Shown piece by piece: positions 44,936 through 54,592 of a DNA stretch of 64,000 nt. Below the pieces are notes generated by a model that searched no databases, was not told the DNA's origin, and was given only the letters and a program-made list of their open reading frames with translations. Source of the stretch: Chryseobacterium sp. ISL-6 (GTDB taxonomy: Bacteria; Bacteroidota; Bacteroidia; Flavobacteriales; Weeksellaceae); assembly GCF_018613715.1 (NCBI RefSeq), contig NZ_JAGGPT010000005.1, positions 434,001 to 498,000 on the forward strand, in the 5' to 3' direction. Positions within the stretch are counted from its first letter, which is position 1; each line of letters begins with the position of its first letter. Both the position numbers and the translations under genes were made by a program.

Positions 44936-44957
44936 TCTACTCGTAAAATGAAGTTGT

Positions 44958-47900
44958 ATGTTTAAGAAATTCATTCGCAGACCTGTTCTGTCTATCGTAA
45001 TCTCATTGATTATCGTATTTATGGGGGTTCTGTCATTGGTAAAATTGCCCGTGACACAGTTTCCCTCCATCTCTCCACCCAAAGTAAATATTACAGCGGA
45101 ATATCCGGGAGCAAACAATGAACTGTTAATTAAATCTGTAGTTATTCCTTTAGAAAGAGGTTTAAATGGTGTTCCAGGTATGAAGTATATGACTTCAGAT
45201 GCCGGAAATGACGGTGAAGCCTCTATTCAAATTGTATTTGACTTGGGTACTGATCCCAATGTTGCTGCTGTAAACGTTCAAAACCGTGTGTCTTCGGTGG
45301 TTAATAAATTACCTCCGCTGGTAGTTCGTGAAGGGGTGAAAATTACCCGTGAAGAACCAAACATGTTGATGTATATTAATTTATACAGTGATGATCCAAA
45401 GGCCGATCAGAAATTCCTGTTCAACTATGCAGATATTAATGTAATGTCTGAATTGAGAAGGGTAAGTGGAGTTGGATTTGCAGATATTCTTGGAACCCGT
45501 GAATATGCAATGCGTGTTTGGTTAAAACCAGACAGATTAACAGCCTACAATATTTCGGCAGATGAAGTAATGGAAGCTTTAAATGAGCAAAGCTTAGAAG
45601 CCTCTCCAGGTAAAACAGGAGAGAGCTCCGGAAAACGTTCTCAATCATTCGAATATATCCTAAAATATCCTGGTCGTTTTAGTAATGAAAAGGATTATGG
45701 TAATATCATTCTAAAGGCTAAGTCAGCTGGAGAATTTGTAAGATTAAAAGATGTTGCCGATATCGAGTTTGGTAGTTCAATGTATGATATTTATTCAACA
45801 TTAAATGGGAAACCTTCTGCGGCGATTACTGTAAAACAATCTTATGGTTCAAATGCAAGTGACGTTATTAAGAATGTAAAAACTTTGATGGCTGACCTTC
45901 AGAAAAACTCTTTTCCAAAAGGGATGCATTATGATATCAGTTATGATGTTTCAAGATTCCTGGATGCCTCTATTGAAAAGGTCGTGCATACTTTATTCGA
46001 AGCATTTATTTTGGTAGCAATTGTGGTATTCCTGTTTTTAGGAGATTGGCGTTCAACTTTAATTCCAGCTTTAGCAGTTCCTGTTTCATTGGTTGGAACA
46101 TTTGCTGTAATGTCCGCTTTTGGAATTACATTAAATATGATCTCGCTCTTTGCTTTAGTTATGGCGATCGGGGTCGTCGTCGATGATGCAATTGTAGTAA
46201 TTGAAGCTGTCCATGCTAAAATGGAAGATAAAGGACTTTCTCCACTAAAAGCAACAGAAGAAGCAATGCATGAGATCAGTGGTGCAATTATCGCAATTAC
46301 TTTAGTAATGGCATCCGTTTTCATCCCTATTGCCTTTATGTCTGGCCCGGTTGGTGTTTTCTACCGTCAGTTTTCGATCACGATGGCTTCAGCAATTATC
46401 CTTTCAGGAATTGTAGCCTTGACATTGACTCCCGCATTATGTGCTTTAATATTAAAGAATAATCACGGGAAAGCTAAAAAGAGAAATCTGATCACAATAT
46501 TTTTAGATAAATTCAATGGTGTATTTACTAAGGGTGCTGGGAAATATGAAAAGCTGCTGAATAAAACAGTGACTAAAAAGATGTTTACATTACCTCTGTT
46601 ATTGGCTTTTTGTTTATGTACTTTCTTTCTAAGTAATTCGCTTCCTTCAGGATTTATTCCAAGTGAAGATCAGGGAATGATCTATGCAATTATTCAGACA
46701 CCTCCAGGATCTACTTTAGAGAGAACGAATCAGATAGCAAAAGAACTGTTAAAAGAATCAGAGGATATTGATGGCGTACAGTCAGTTTCTTCTCTGGCAG
46801 GTTATGAAATCCTTACGGAGGGTACAGGGTCGAATTCAGGAACTTGTTTGATCAATTTAAAAAGTTGGGAAGATCGTAAAGAATCTGCTGCGGAAATTAT
46901 TGAAAAGCTTGAAGAAAAGGCTAAAAATATTCCTGGTGCTAATATTGAATTTTTCCAGCCACCGTCTATTCCGGGATATGGTGCTGCAGGTGGTTTCGAA
47001 CTTCGATTACTGGATAAAGCTGGAAGTGGGGATTATCATAAAATGGAACAGGTAAGTAACGATTTTGTAAGGGAATTAAAAAAACGACCTGAACTGGGAT
47101 CAGCATTTACTTTTTACTCTGCAAGTTTCCCTCAGTATATGCTGAAAGTTGATAACGATCTGGCAGAACAGAAAGGTGTAACTATTGCGAGTGCTATGGA
47201 CAACCTGTCGACATTGATTGGTTCGAATTATGAAACGAGTTTCATCCGCTTTGACAGACCTTATAAAGTAATTGTTCAGGCAGGTCCGCAATATCGTGCT
47301 TTACCGAGTGATCTTTTGAAATTATACGTTAAAAATGATAAAGAACAAATGGTGCCTTATTCTGATTTCATGAGGCTTGAAAAAGTATATGGTCTATCAG
47401 AGATCACAAGACATAATATGTATAATTCTTCCGAGGTAAGTGGAACTCCTGCTCCTGGTTATAGTAGTGGTCAGGCGATCAAAGCAATTCAGGAAGTTGC
47501 TGATAAGACGCTCCCTAGAGGATTTGGTATCGACTGGGCTGGTATTTCCAAAGATGAAGTTAGCCGTGGAAATGAAGCTGTATTTATCTTTTTGGTGTGT
47601 TTAGGCTTTGTCTATCTGATCCTTTCCGCACAATATGAGAGTTTTATACTTCCGTTACCGGTAATTCTTTCTCTTCCTACAGGTATTTTTGGCGCATTTT
47701 TATGCCTTAAACTTTTAGGATTAGAAAACAACATCTATGCTCAGGTGGCAATGGTAATGTTAATCGGACTATTAGGAAAGAATGCTGTGTTGATTGTTGA
47801 GTTTGCCGTACAGAAGAAAGCAGAAGAAGGCATTCCTGTAATGAAAGCAGCAATTGAAGGAGCTACAATCCGTTTCCGTCCTATTTTAATGACCTCATTT

Positions 47901-48149
47901 GCATTTATTGCCGGACTTATTCCATTGGTAATGGCAACGGGTCCTGGAGCTGTAGGAAACAGAACCATTGGAACAGCTGCGGCTGGAGGAATGCTTATAG
48001 GAACTATTTTCGGACTAATGATCATTCCTGGATTGTATTACATCTTCGGAACGATAGCTGAAAAATCCAGACTGGCAAGATATGAAGAAGAGAATCCTTT
48101 AACAGAACAAACTGAACCTTATGAACATGATGGAAAATTTGAAGATTAA
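44958..48149 (+). CDS. RND multidrug efflux permease (HAE1 type)
   Basis: A 1063-residue inner-membrane transporter of the AcrB type. The proton-relay aspartates are D409 and D410 (GVVVDDAIVV); N-terminal RPVLSIVISLIIVFMGV, VAIVVFLFLGDWRSTLIPALAVPVSLVGTFAVM and the repeat half LGLENNIYAQVAMVMLIGLLGKNAVLIVEFA are typical of hydrophobic/amphiphilic exporters. Two large periplasmic loops are present. It probably exports antibiotics, detergents or dyes; substrate cannot be read. Its 3' end overlaps the TolC gene by 29 bases. Confidence 0.95.
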   Translation: MFKKFIRRPVLSIVISLIIVFMGVLSLVKLPVTQFPSISPPKVNITAEYPGANNELLIKSVVIPLERGLNGVPGMKYMTSDAGNDGEASIQIVFDLGTDPNVAAVNVQNRVSSVVNKLPPLVVREGVKITREEPNMLMYINLYSDDPKADQKFLFNYADINVMSELRRVSGVGFADILGTREYAMRVWLKPDRLTAYNISADEVMEALNEQSLEASPGKTGESSGKRSQSFEYILKYPGRFSNEKDYGNIILKAKSAGEFVRLKDVADIEFGSSMYDIYSTLNGKPSAAITVKQSYGSNASDVIKNVKTLMADLQKNSFPKGMHYDISYDVSRFLDASIEKVVHTLFEAFILVAIVVFLFLGDWRSTLIPALAVPVSLVGTFAVMSAFGITLNMISLFALVMAIGVVVDDAIVVIEAVHAKMEDKGLSPLKATEEAMHEISGAIIAITLVMASVFIPIAFMSGPVGVFYRQFSITMASAIILSGIVALTLTPALCALILKNNHGKAKKRNLITIFLDKFNGVFTKGAGKYEKLLNKTVTKKMFTLPLLLAFCLCTFFLSNSLPSGFIPSEDQGMIYAIIQTPPGSTLERTNQIAKELLKESEDIDGVQSVSSLAGYEILTEGTGSNSGTCLINLKSWEDRKESAAEIIEKLEEKAKNIPGANIEFFQPPSIPGYGAAGGFELRLLDKAGSGDYHKMEQVSNDFVRELKKRPELGSAFTFYSASFPQYMLKVDNDLAEQKGVTIASAMDNLSTLIGSNYETSFIRFDRPYKVIVQAGPQYRALPSDLLKLYVKNDKEQMVPYSDFMRLEKVYGLSEITRHNMYNSSEVSGTPAPGYSSGQAIKAIQEVADKTLPRGFGIDWAGISKDEVSRGNEAVFIFLVCLGFVYLILSAQYESFILPLPVILSLPTGIFGAFLCLKLLGLENNIYAQVAMVMLIGLLGKNAVLIVEFAVQKKAEEGIPVMKAAIEGATIRFRPILMTSFAFIAGLIPLVMATGPGAVGNRTIGTAAAGGMLIGTIFGLMIIPGLYYIFGTIAEKSRLARYEEENPLTEQTEPYEHDGKFED

Positions 48150-49578
48150 ATCAATTCTTACAGCCATTGCATTATCACTTGTTGTAGCAAGTTGTAAAGC
48201 TCCAATGGCGACCGTTATAAAAGACGAGGTAAAAGAAAATGTACCTCAGAATTTTGGAGAAAACGAGCAGCAGGATGCTAATTCCAATAGCGGAACAACA
48301 CCCTGGAGACAGTTTTTTACAGATCCAAATTTAGTAAGCTTAATAGAAACTGCCCTGAAAAATAATCAGGAACTATTGATTACTTTACAGGAAATTGAAA
48401 TTGCAAAAAGCGGAGTCCTTTATAAGAAAGGAAAGCTAAGCCCAACTGTGGCAGCCACAATAGGAGCTGGAGTGAAAAAATCCGGTCGTTATACCAGTGA
48501 AGGAGCTGGTGATGCTACCACAGAGATTGAACCAGGTCGAGAAATGCCGGATCCATTGGGGAATTTTGAAGGTGGATTAATGGCTAACTGGGAAATTGAT
48601 ATCTGGAAAAAATTGAGAACTGAGAAAGAATCGGCAGTTGCCCACTATTTATCTACAGTTGAAGGAAAGAATTTTATTCTTTCGAACCTTATTGAGGAAG
48701 TAGCTGATAATTATTACGAGTTGTTGTCTCTTGATAACCAGTTGGATATTATTCAACAGTATATTAAGCTTCAGGAGAAAGCATTAGAGATCTCTAAAAT
48801 ACAGAAACAAGCGGCAGCGGCTACGGAATTAGCGGTAAAGAAATTTGAAGCCGAACTGGCTAAATCCAAAGCAACAGAGTATACAATCCGTCAGCAGATC
48901 ACCGAAAAAGAAAATGGGATCAATGCACTTTTAGGAAGATTCCCACAGCCGATTGTGAGAACAAAAGAAAGCTTTATGTCAACAATTCCGCAAACAGTTT
49001 ATACAGGTATTCCTGCGCAGTTATTAGCAAATCGCCCGGATATAAAACAAGCTGAACTGGAATTAAAATCTGCGAAATTAGATGTAGAGGCAGCAAGAAA
49101 GGAATTTTATCCTTCTTTGGAAATTTCTGCAACATTGGGATTGGAGGCATTCAAGCCATCATATCTCGTGAAAATGCCAGAATCTATTGCCTATAATCTA
49201 GTAGGTGAAGTAGCGGGACCTCTGATTAATAAAACTGCAATTAAAGCTAATTTTCAGACGGCCGATGCAAAACAGATCCAGGCATTATATGAGTACGATA
49301 AAACCATTCTAAATGCTTATCTGGATGTTGCAAACTTAATGTCGAAGGTTAAAAATATAGACCAATATTATAAGCTGAAATCTGAGGAAACACAGGCTTT
49401 AGATCAGTCAATCGATATTGCCAATCAATTATTCAGAAATTCAAGAGCAGACTACCTTGAGGTACTTTTAAATCAAAGAGACGCTTTGGATGCCAAAATG
49501 GAATTGGTAGAAGCTAAAGAAAAACAGCTGAGTACAGTTGTTGATATTTATAAGAGCTTAGGCGGAGGCTGGAAGTGA
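48121..49578 (+). CDS. TolC-like outer-membrane efflux lipoprotein
   Basis: A 485-residue outer-membrane factor of the NodT/OprM type with a lipoprotein signal (Cys25 in SLVVASCKAP) and two OEP repeats, with LIETALKNNQELLITLQEIEIAKSGV and NRPDIKQAELELKSAKLDVEAARKEFYPSL. It should form the trimeric channel of the RND pump. Alternative starts at 48127 and 48130 shorten the overlap but keep the signal peptide. The operon ends in a GNRA-loop terminator. Confidence 0.9.
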   Translation: MNMMENLKIKSILTAIALSLVVASCKAPMATVIKDEVKENVPQNFGENEQQDANSNSGTTPWRQFFTDPNLVSLIETALKNNQELLITLQEIEIAKSGVLYKKGKLSPTVAATIGAGVKKSGRYTSEGAGDATTEIEPGREMPDPLGNFEGGLMANWEIDIWKKLRTEKESAVAHYLSTVEGKNFILSNLIEEVADNYYELLSLDNQLDIIQQYIKLQEKALEISKIQKQAAAATELAVKKFEAELAKSKATEYTIRQQITEKENGINALLGRFPQPIVRTKESFMSTIPQTVYTGIPAQLLANRPDIKQAELELKSAKLDVEAARKEFYPSLEISATLGLEAFKPSYLVKMPESIAYNLVGEVAGPLINKTAIKANFQTADAKQIQALYEYDKTILNAYLDVANLMSKVKNIDQYYKLKSEETQALDQSIDIANQLFRNSRADYLEVLLNQRDALDAKMELVEAKEKQLSTVVDIYKSLGGGWK

Positions 49579-49609
49579 TTATAAATCCTTAATGTTTTTT
49601 TAATAGAAG

Positions 49610-49638
49610 GAGACTGTCGAAAGACAGTCTCTTTTTTT
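49610..49638 (+). terminator. Terminator of the RND efflux operon
   Basis: 9-bp stem GAGACTGTC / GACAGTCTC with a GAAA (GNRA) tetraloop, followed by seven T. Confidence 0.88.
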
Positions 49639-49685
49639 GCTCTGCAATTGAATAAGCCAGTTTTCTGATAACTTTAAGTATAGAA

Positions 49686-49715
49686 AAAGGACTCGGTAAT
49701 TAAACTGAGTCCTTT
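49686..49715 (-). terminator. Terminator of the small lipoprotein gene
   Basis: 12-bp stem (one G:U) of AAAGGACTCGGT and ACTGAGTCCTTT with loop AATTAA; on the minus strand TTTTTC follows, on the plus strand no T-run. Confidence 0.65.
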
Positions 49716-49796
49716 GCAATTTACCTGCATATAGCAACTAAATTATATATAAACATGGTTGTTAGTTCTTAGTAATCCCAGAATACCTTATTTGTA

Positions 49797-50021
49797 TTAC
49801 TGTTGGGCTTTCCAATGAGTTCCATTCTTTACGGGTGGATCTGTTTCTTTCAGATTCTCATCATTGGTCGTTTTTAATTGATTAGTGTTCATTATTTTAC
49901 TGTCAATAACACTTGTTTTTGCCTTTTGAAAATCATTTTCATCATCCTGTCTGCAAGCACCTAATGTCATTGCTATTACGATTAGTAGTGGAAATGTTTT
50001 TAATGAGATAATCTTTTTCAT
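49797..50021 (-). CDS. Small lipoprotein (74 residues)
   Basis: A lipoprotein signal (MKKIISLKTFPLLIVIAMTLGAC, Cys23) is followed by RQDDEND, which looks like the Q-x-DDE/K-(D/E)2 surface-export signal of Bacteroidota lipoproteins, and then a short polar, mostly disordered tail. It is too short for an enzyme. I do not recognise a family. It is flanked by its own terminator and by an upstream gap of 283 bp shared with the divergent TPR-AraC gene. Confidence 0.6.
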   Translation of the reverse strand: MKKIISLKTFPLLIVIAMTLGACRQDDENDFQKAKTSVIDSKIMNTNQLKTTNDENLKETDPPVKNGTHWKAQQ

Positions 50022-50240
50022 AATATTTCAGAGTTAAAAGGTTATCCCGGCCAGGTTTATCATTCAGAATTCTGAGTTCGAAATTATATGCATAAAATGA
50101 CATAAAAAAGTACTTGTTGTCTCTATTCGGCAATTAAGACGTCCTAATTCGTAAATAAGGACAATTACAAATAATTGATATACAGTATATTGCGTGTTTG
50201 TTTTTTGATTTTAGAATGGGAGGTATTAATTCATGAATGT

Positions 50241-50273
50241 TTGATAAGATTTAAATGATTTTGTGTATTTTTG
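50241..50273 (+). promoter_or_regulatory. Promoter of the TPR-AraC gene
   Basis: TTG (50241-50243), 22-base spacer, TATTTTTG (50266-50273), within the flavobacterial range, 31 bases before the GTG start. Confidence 0.65.
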
Positions 50274-50304
50274 ATTACTATATAGGCACCATTAATCATT
50301 CAAT

Positions 50305-52035
50305 GTGATCAAAAAGCTACTTTTTATAATCTTTTTAGTAATTTTTAAACTTTTCTTTTCCCAAGAAGGGTACAGCGATTATTATAAGTTGAGAGTTAAA
50401 TACGAAAATTTCGAAGAAAATAATACGGAAGCATTTCCATTTATTCAACCTTATATTAATAAAGCGAAAAGAGAGAAGAATTATGATAAGCTAGTTCAGG
50501 GATATAAAGACGGTGTATTTTATGCTTCTTCCAATGAGAAAAAGCTTATCTACGCAGATAGTACAATATGGGCAGCGAAGCTATCAGGAGATAGGGATCT
50601 GATTAGCACGGCGTATCTGGAAAAGGGTGTGGTATATTATTATCACTACAAGAGATTTCAGGCAGCACTTAATGAATACCTTAAAGCCTATGAGTATTCT
50701 AAAAATACAAAGAACGATTTTTTAAAATATCAGAATTTATATCATATTGGGGTTGTAAAAAGTTATTTGGGATATTACGAAGAAGCCTCAAAATTGTTTG
50801 AGCAATGCATTGATTATTATAATCCTAAATCCAAATCGGGTTTACATCCCAACGAAGTTTATAACAATAAGAAAGGTTATCTTAATAGTCTTCATCAGCT
50901 GATTATTTGTTATCGTAACCTAAAAAAGCCAGATCAGGCAACCTTAGCAATTGAGACAGGACTTGAAGAAGCAGGCAGTGATAGTGATTATGAACAGGAA
51001 AAAGGCTACTTCCTACTTTCTAAGGGGATTTTAGAATATGATGACAGCGAATATTTAGCCGCAACAGAATACTTAAAAGAATCAATTCCTCCGATTAAGA
51101 AAAGTGGAGATTTTGCCAGACTTTCTGTAGATTATTTTTACGTTGGTAAAAGTTATGCAGGGTTAAAAAATAATGCAGAGTCAATTTCATATTTCAAAAA
51201 AGTAGATTCAATTTTTCAAAAGCATCAGTTTATCCTTCCTGAACTCAGAGAGAATTATGAGATATTGATCAAGCATTATAAAAAAGAAGGAGATCAGGGA
51301 CAACAATTATATTTTACCAGCCAGCTTTTAAAAGCGGACAGTATTATCTCAAGAGATTTTATTTACTTATCAAACAAGATCCATAAAGAGTTTGATACAA
51401 AAACGCTGCTTGAAGAAAAGAGTAAATTAGAGAAGGCGAACTCATGGGGAAGATCTATTATTGTTGGCCTGATTTTATTGGCTGTTCTGCTTGCAATTTT
51501 ATTGATTATAAGGTACAGAAGAGAAAAGGATATACAACGAAAATATATTATTTTAGAAGAAAAATTTAGCCTACAACAGAATTTGATTTTTGAGAAATCT
51601 CTTGTGCCTATAGAGACAGAAGAGAAAAAAACAGGATTAGATGAAAACAAAGTAGAAGAATTACTTCGAAAATTAAAAATTTTTGAAGACAAGAAGGAAT
51701 ATACTCAGAAAGGGCTTACTATTAATAAACTTGCCGGCCAAATGGGAACCAATTCCAACTACCTTTCACAGGTGATTAATGATTGCAAGGGGATGAATTT
51801 CAATAAGTATTTAAGTGAGCTTAGGATCAATTATATAACCAGACAGCTATTTGAAAATAAAGAATATCTTAAATATAGAATTGAAACGTTAGCTAAAGAA
51901 TGTGGTATAGCTTCCAGACAAAATTTTTCAGATTTGTTTTATGAAATTAATGGAATCCGTCCAACAGATTTTATCAGGAAAAGGAGACAGGAACTTGATA
52001 ACAAGAATAATTTTTCGGCTTTTAATCCTATTTAA
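50305..52035 (+). CDS. TPR - transmembrane - AraC helix-turn-helix regulator
   Basis: A 576-residue protein with start codon GTG, chosen because it begins a clean signal peptide (MIKKLLFIIFLVIFKLFFSQ). The extracytoplasmic part (about 25-375) is made of TPR-like helices (YLKAYEYSKNTKNDFLKYQNLYHIGVVKSY...). A transmembrane helix follows at about 388-408 (IIVGLILLAVLLAILLII), and the cytoplasmic C-terminus (about 470-565) is an AraC domain (LTINKLAGQMGTNSNYLSQVIN, YRIETLAKECGIASRQNFSDLFYEINGIRPTDF). It appears to be a one-component sensor that binds DNA from the membrane, common in this phylum. The signal is unknown. Confidence 0.85.
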   Translation: MIKKLLFIIFLVIFKLFFSQEGYSDYYKLRVKYENFEENNTEAFPFIQPYINKAKREKNYDKLVQGYKDGVFYASSNEKKLIYADSTIWAAKLSGDRDLISTAYLEKGVVYYYHYKRFQAALNEYLKAYEYSKNTKNDFLKYQNLYHIGVVKSYLGYYEEASKLFEQCIDYYNPKSKSGLHPNEVYNNKKGYLNSLHQLIICYRNLKKPDQATLAIETGLEEAGSDSDYEQEKGYFLLSKGILEYDDSEYLAATEYLKESIPPIKKSGDFARLSVDYFYVGKSYAGLKNNAESISYFKKVDSIFQKHQFILPELRENYEILIKHYKKEGDQGQQLYFTSQLLKADSIISRDFIYLSNKIHKEFDTKTLLEEKSKLEKANSWGRSIIVGLILLAVLLAILLIIRYRREKDIQRKYIILEEKFSLQQNLIFEKSLVPIETEEKKTGLDENKVEELLRKLKIFEDKKEYTQKGLTINKLAGQMGTNSNYLSQVINDCKGMNFNKYLSELRINYITRQLFENKEYLKYRIETLAKECGIASRQNFSDLFYEINGIRPTDFIRKRRQELDNKNNFSAFNPI

Positions 52036-52096
52036 ATATTTATTATTCGAACGTCATTGAAGGTTGGTCTTGTATTCTAAGTTTTTTTAATAGAAA

Positions 52097-52104
52097 TATC
52101 TTTG
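52097..52104 (+). promoter_or_regulatory. Putative -7 element of the M20 peptidase gene
   Basis: TATCTTTG matches TANNTTTG, 38 bases before the ATG; the nearest TTG is 24 bases further upstream, slightly too far. Confidence 0.4.
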
Positions 52105-52142
52105 TTATATTTATTGGAAAGCCATCACAAAACCAAATTATC

Positions 52143-53675
52143 ATGAAAAAATTCTTTTTAGCAATTTTAAGTATTGTAATTATTTTGGTAGCAATACTTC
52201 TGATTAAAACTTTTACCTATCCATTTAAGAAAAATAATACAACCACAGTTGCTGAAGTAAAATGGGTGAAAAATGATTCTGCAATCCAAAGGCTTTCAGG
52301 CGGAATAAAAGTTCCAACTGTATCAGCAGGTGATTTGGATGTTTTCAATTATGCACCATTTGATCAGTTTAAAGAATATCTGAAAAAATCTTATCCTTTA
52401 GTATATCAGAATACAGAAAACTATGAAGTGAATAAATATGGATTGGTTTTTAAGTTAAAAGGAAGTAAGCCAGATCTTGAACCTATTCTTTTTTTATCAC
52501 ATATGGATGTCGTTCCTCCCGGAGACGCTGACATCAAAAATAATGCACAAGATATTTTCAGGCCTAATGATAAGGCTTTACCTGCGGTAACAAAAGTATC
52601 GGAAGATTGGGATTATGCACCTTTTTCGGGAGCAGTTGCTGATGGGAGGATCTATGGAAGAGGTGCGATAGATATGAAGGGAATGTTATTTTCTTTGATG
52701 GAATCTCTTACCAACATGATTAAAAGCGGGGCACTTCCACAACGGGATATTTATCTGGCTTTGGGATTTGATGAAGAAGTTGGAGGAAGAAAGGGAGCAA
52801 AGCAGATTGCCAAACACTTTAAAGAAAAAGAATTGAAGTTTGATGCCGTCTATGATGAAGGAGGTTTAATATTACAGAAAGGAAGTATTAAAGGAATAGA
52901 TTCTGATGTAGCGGTAGTGGGATGCGCTGAAAAAGGATTTCTCTCTGCAAAAATAAAGGTAAAAGGTTTAGGCGGCCATTCTTCCATGCCTCCTATGCAA
53001 AGTGCTATTGGTAAAGCGGCGGTTATTATGCAGAGGTTGGAAGAAGATCAGATGAAACCCATGATTACTCCTTTAATAAAGGAATTTTTTGATAATATTG
53101 GTGGAACAATGCCTTTTGTAAATAGACTTGCTATTTCCAATCAATGGCTTTTAAAATCGGTATTACTTTCCCAACTTGCCAAGAATAATTCTACGAATGC
53201 TTTAATTCGCTCTACAACAGCTCTTACCATGATGAAAGGTAGTGATGGAACGAATGTACTTTCTCCGGAAGTTGAATTTGTTGTTAATTTCAGACTTCTT
53301 TCAGGAGACTCCGTTAAAGACATCAGGGATCATATTAAAAAAGCTACAAAAGGTTTTGATGTTGAAGTAGAGGAGATTGATAATACAAGGGAAGCTTCTG
53401 CTGTGTCGCCTACAAATGTTAAAGCCTATCAACTAATTCAGGAAGGTATTAAGCAGATTTACCCGAATGCTATTACCACACCATATCTCACAATGGCCGG
53501 AACGGATGCTTATAAATATCAGATCGTTAGTAAGAATGTCTATAGATTCATGCCAATAAAGATCACTGATGCAGAAAAGCAAAGTATTCACAGTACCAAT
53601 GAGTATATAAGCATAGAAAATTATATGAAAATGATTCAGTACTTTGAGTATATTATGAAAAACTATGACAAATAA
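52143..53675 (+). CDS. M20 family metallopeptidase (carboxypeptidase S-like)
   Basis: A 510-residue protein with an N-terminal membrane anchor (about 4-25) and an M20 di-zinc hydrolase domain. Metal and catalytic residues are visible: FLSHMDVVPPGD, GRGAIDMKGML, GFDEEVGGRKG, YDEGG and the C-terminal His in SIHSTNEYI. The middle lid domain begins KVKGLGGHSSMPP. It resembles yeast carboxypeptidase S (CPS1) and PM20D1, which cleave peptides or N-acyl amino acids. Probably periplasm-facing. Own promoter; no operon partner. Confidence 0.9.
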   Translation: MKKFFLAILSIVIILVAILLIKTFTYPFKKNNTTTVAEVKWVKNDSAIQRLSGGIKVPTVSAGDLDVFNYAPFDQFKEYLKKSYPLVYQNTENYEVNKYGLVFKLKGSKPDLEPILFLSHMDVVPPGDADIKNNAQDIFRPNDKALPAVTKVSEDWDYAPFSGAVADGRIYGRGAIDMKGMLFSLMESLTNMIKSGALPQRDIYLALGFDEEVGGRKGAKQIAKHFKEKELKFDAVYDEGGLILQKGSIKGIDSDVAVVGCAEKGFLSAKIKVKGLGGHSSMPPMQSAIGKAAVIMQRLEEDQMKPMITPLIKEFFDNIGGTMPFVNRLAISNQWLLKSVLLSQLAKNNSTNALIRSTTALTMMKGSDGTNVLSPEVEFVVNFRLLSGDSVKDIRDHIKKATKGFDVEVEEIDNTREASAVSPTNVKAYQLIQEGIKQIYPNAITTPYLTMAGTDAYKYQIVSKNVYRFMPIKITDAEKQSIHSTNEYISIENYMKMIQYFEYIMKNYDK

Positions 53676-53754
53676 ATAGTTTCACCTTCTCATTTTTCAC
53701 TAATTAATTTTTTAAATTAATAATAACACGTCAAGTTTTGTCGCATTACTGAAA

Positions 53755-53762
53755 TAGCTTTG
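53755..53762 (+). promoter_or_regulatory. Putative -7 element upstream of the unknown 233-residue gene
   Basis: TAGCTTTG matches TANNTTTG, 20 bases before the ATG; a TTG lies 14 bases upstream, shorter than usual. Confidence 0.4.
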
Positions 53763-53782
53763 TCTCACCAAAATATAAAGCT

Positions 53783-54484
53783 ATGGAATTGCCGTTTTAC
53801 TTAAGTTATAAAGAGTTTGAAAGTCATTATTACGATAACCTTGAAAAATGGTTTGAAGAGTATCACAATACCAGTGAAATTGATTTTCTGAAAAGCTTGA
53901 CAGATATGTATCGTCCTTATTTGTATTATAATTTTGGAAATGACAGAGTTCAGACTGATGCTTCCATTCAGATCAAAGATTGTTTTTTTCCATATTATGA
54001 AAAGATTGGTCTTTCCTTTTGTACCAGTTGTGAAAATGGAAAAGAAAAGAAGAACAGTAAAAACAATATCAATCATGTTTTTGAATGGAAAACAATTACG
54101 ATGATGGAATATGCCCAACATATTCTGGATAAAGTTAATCGTCATTTTACAAAAAAGTCGATTTCTCCAAAAGAAGAAAATGTTCTTGATTATATTAATA
54201 ATTATGAAATTATTACTTCTAAAGAAGGAGCCGGTTATTGTGTGAATTATAACCTCCATCAGCAGACAATTCCCTTTTTAAAGGCTTATTTACCTTGTTA
54301 CGGACAAACGGTTAATATTGCAGTATATAGAGATTTTATTTTCTCTGTGGTACAGATTGCTAATTTCATTGATCAGAAACTAAAAGCTGTACAGGCTATA
54401 GAAGCTACGATTTATAGTAAGTTAAAATCAGATGCCAGATTCAAAGTACAGATGAGCCATCAGTTTCTTACCATGTGTAATTAG
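53783..54484 (+). CDS. Hypothetical protein (233 residues)
   Basis: I do not recognise this protein. No signal peptide or membrane helix, so cytoplasmic. It is rich in aromatic residues at the N-terminus (MELPFYLSYKEFESHYYDNLEKWFEEYH), has a CTSCENGKEKK element at about 78-88 that could be half of a metal site, and a helical C-terminus. The frame is well separated from neighbours, has its own -7 box and a palindromic terminator, and there are no stop codons over 700 bp in AT-rich DNA, so it is a real gene. Confidence 0.65.
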   Translation: MELPFYLSYKEFESHYYDNLEKWFEEYHNTSEIDFLKSLTDMYRPYLYYNFGNDRVQTDASIQIKDCFFPYYEKIGLSFCTSCENGKEKKNSKNNINHVFEWKTITMMEYAQHILDKVNRHFTKKSISPKEENVLDYINNYEIITSKEGAGYCVNYNLHQQTIPFLKAYLPCYGQTVNIAVYRDFIFSVVQIANFIDQKLKAVQAIEATIYSKLKSDARFKVQMSHQFLTMCN

Positions 54485-54561
54485 TATGACAAACGACACC
54501 AAAACATTCATTATAACTCAATTATGGTTTGAACAATATCTCATATTATTCAAACAGACAG

Positions 54562-54587
54562 ATCCTGATCAATTGATCAGGATTTTG
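54562..54587 (+). terminator. Terminator after the unknown 233-residue gene
   Basis: 10-bp perfect arms ATCCTGATCA / TGATCAGGAT separated by two bases, followed by TTTTGTTTTATT on the plus strand; the minus strand has no T-run. Confidence 0.65.
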
Positions 54588-54592
54588 TTTTA

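Noticed and set aside
45941..46324. 127-codon minus-strand frame
   Set aside because: Antisense to the RND permease transmembrane region; hydrophobic/Thr-rich shadow.
53801..54259. 152-codon minus-strand frame
   Set aside because: Antisense to the unknown 233-residue gene, with a composition rich in Ile, Phe and Asn typical of reversed AT-rich coding DNA.
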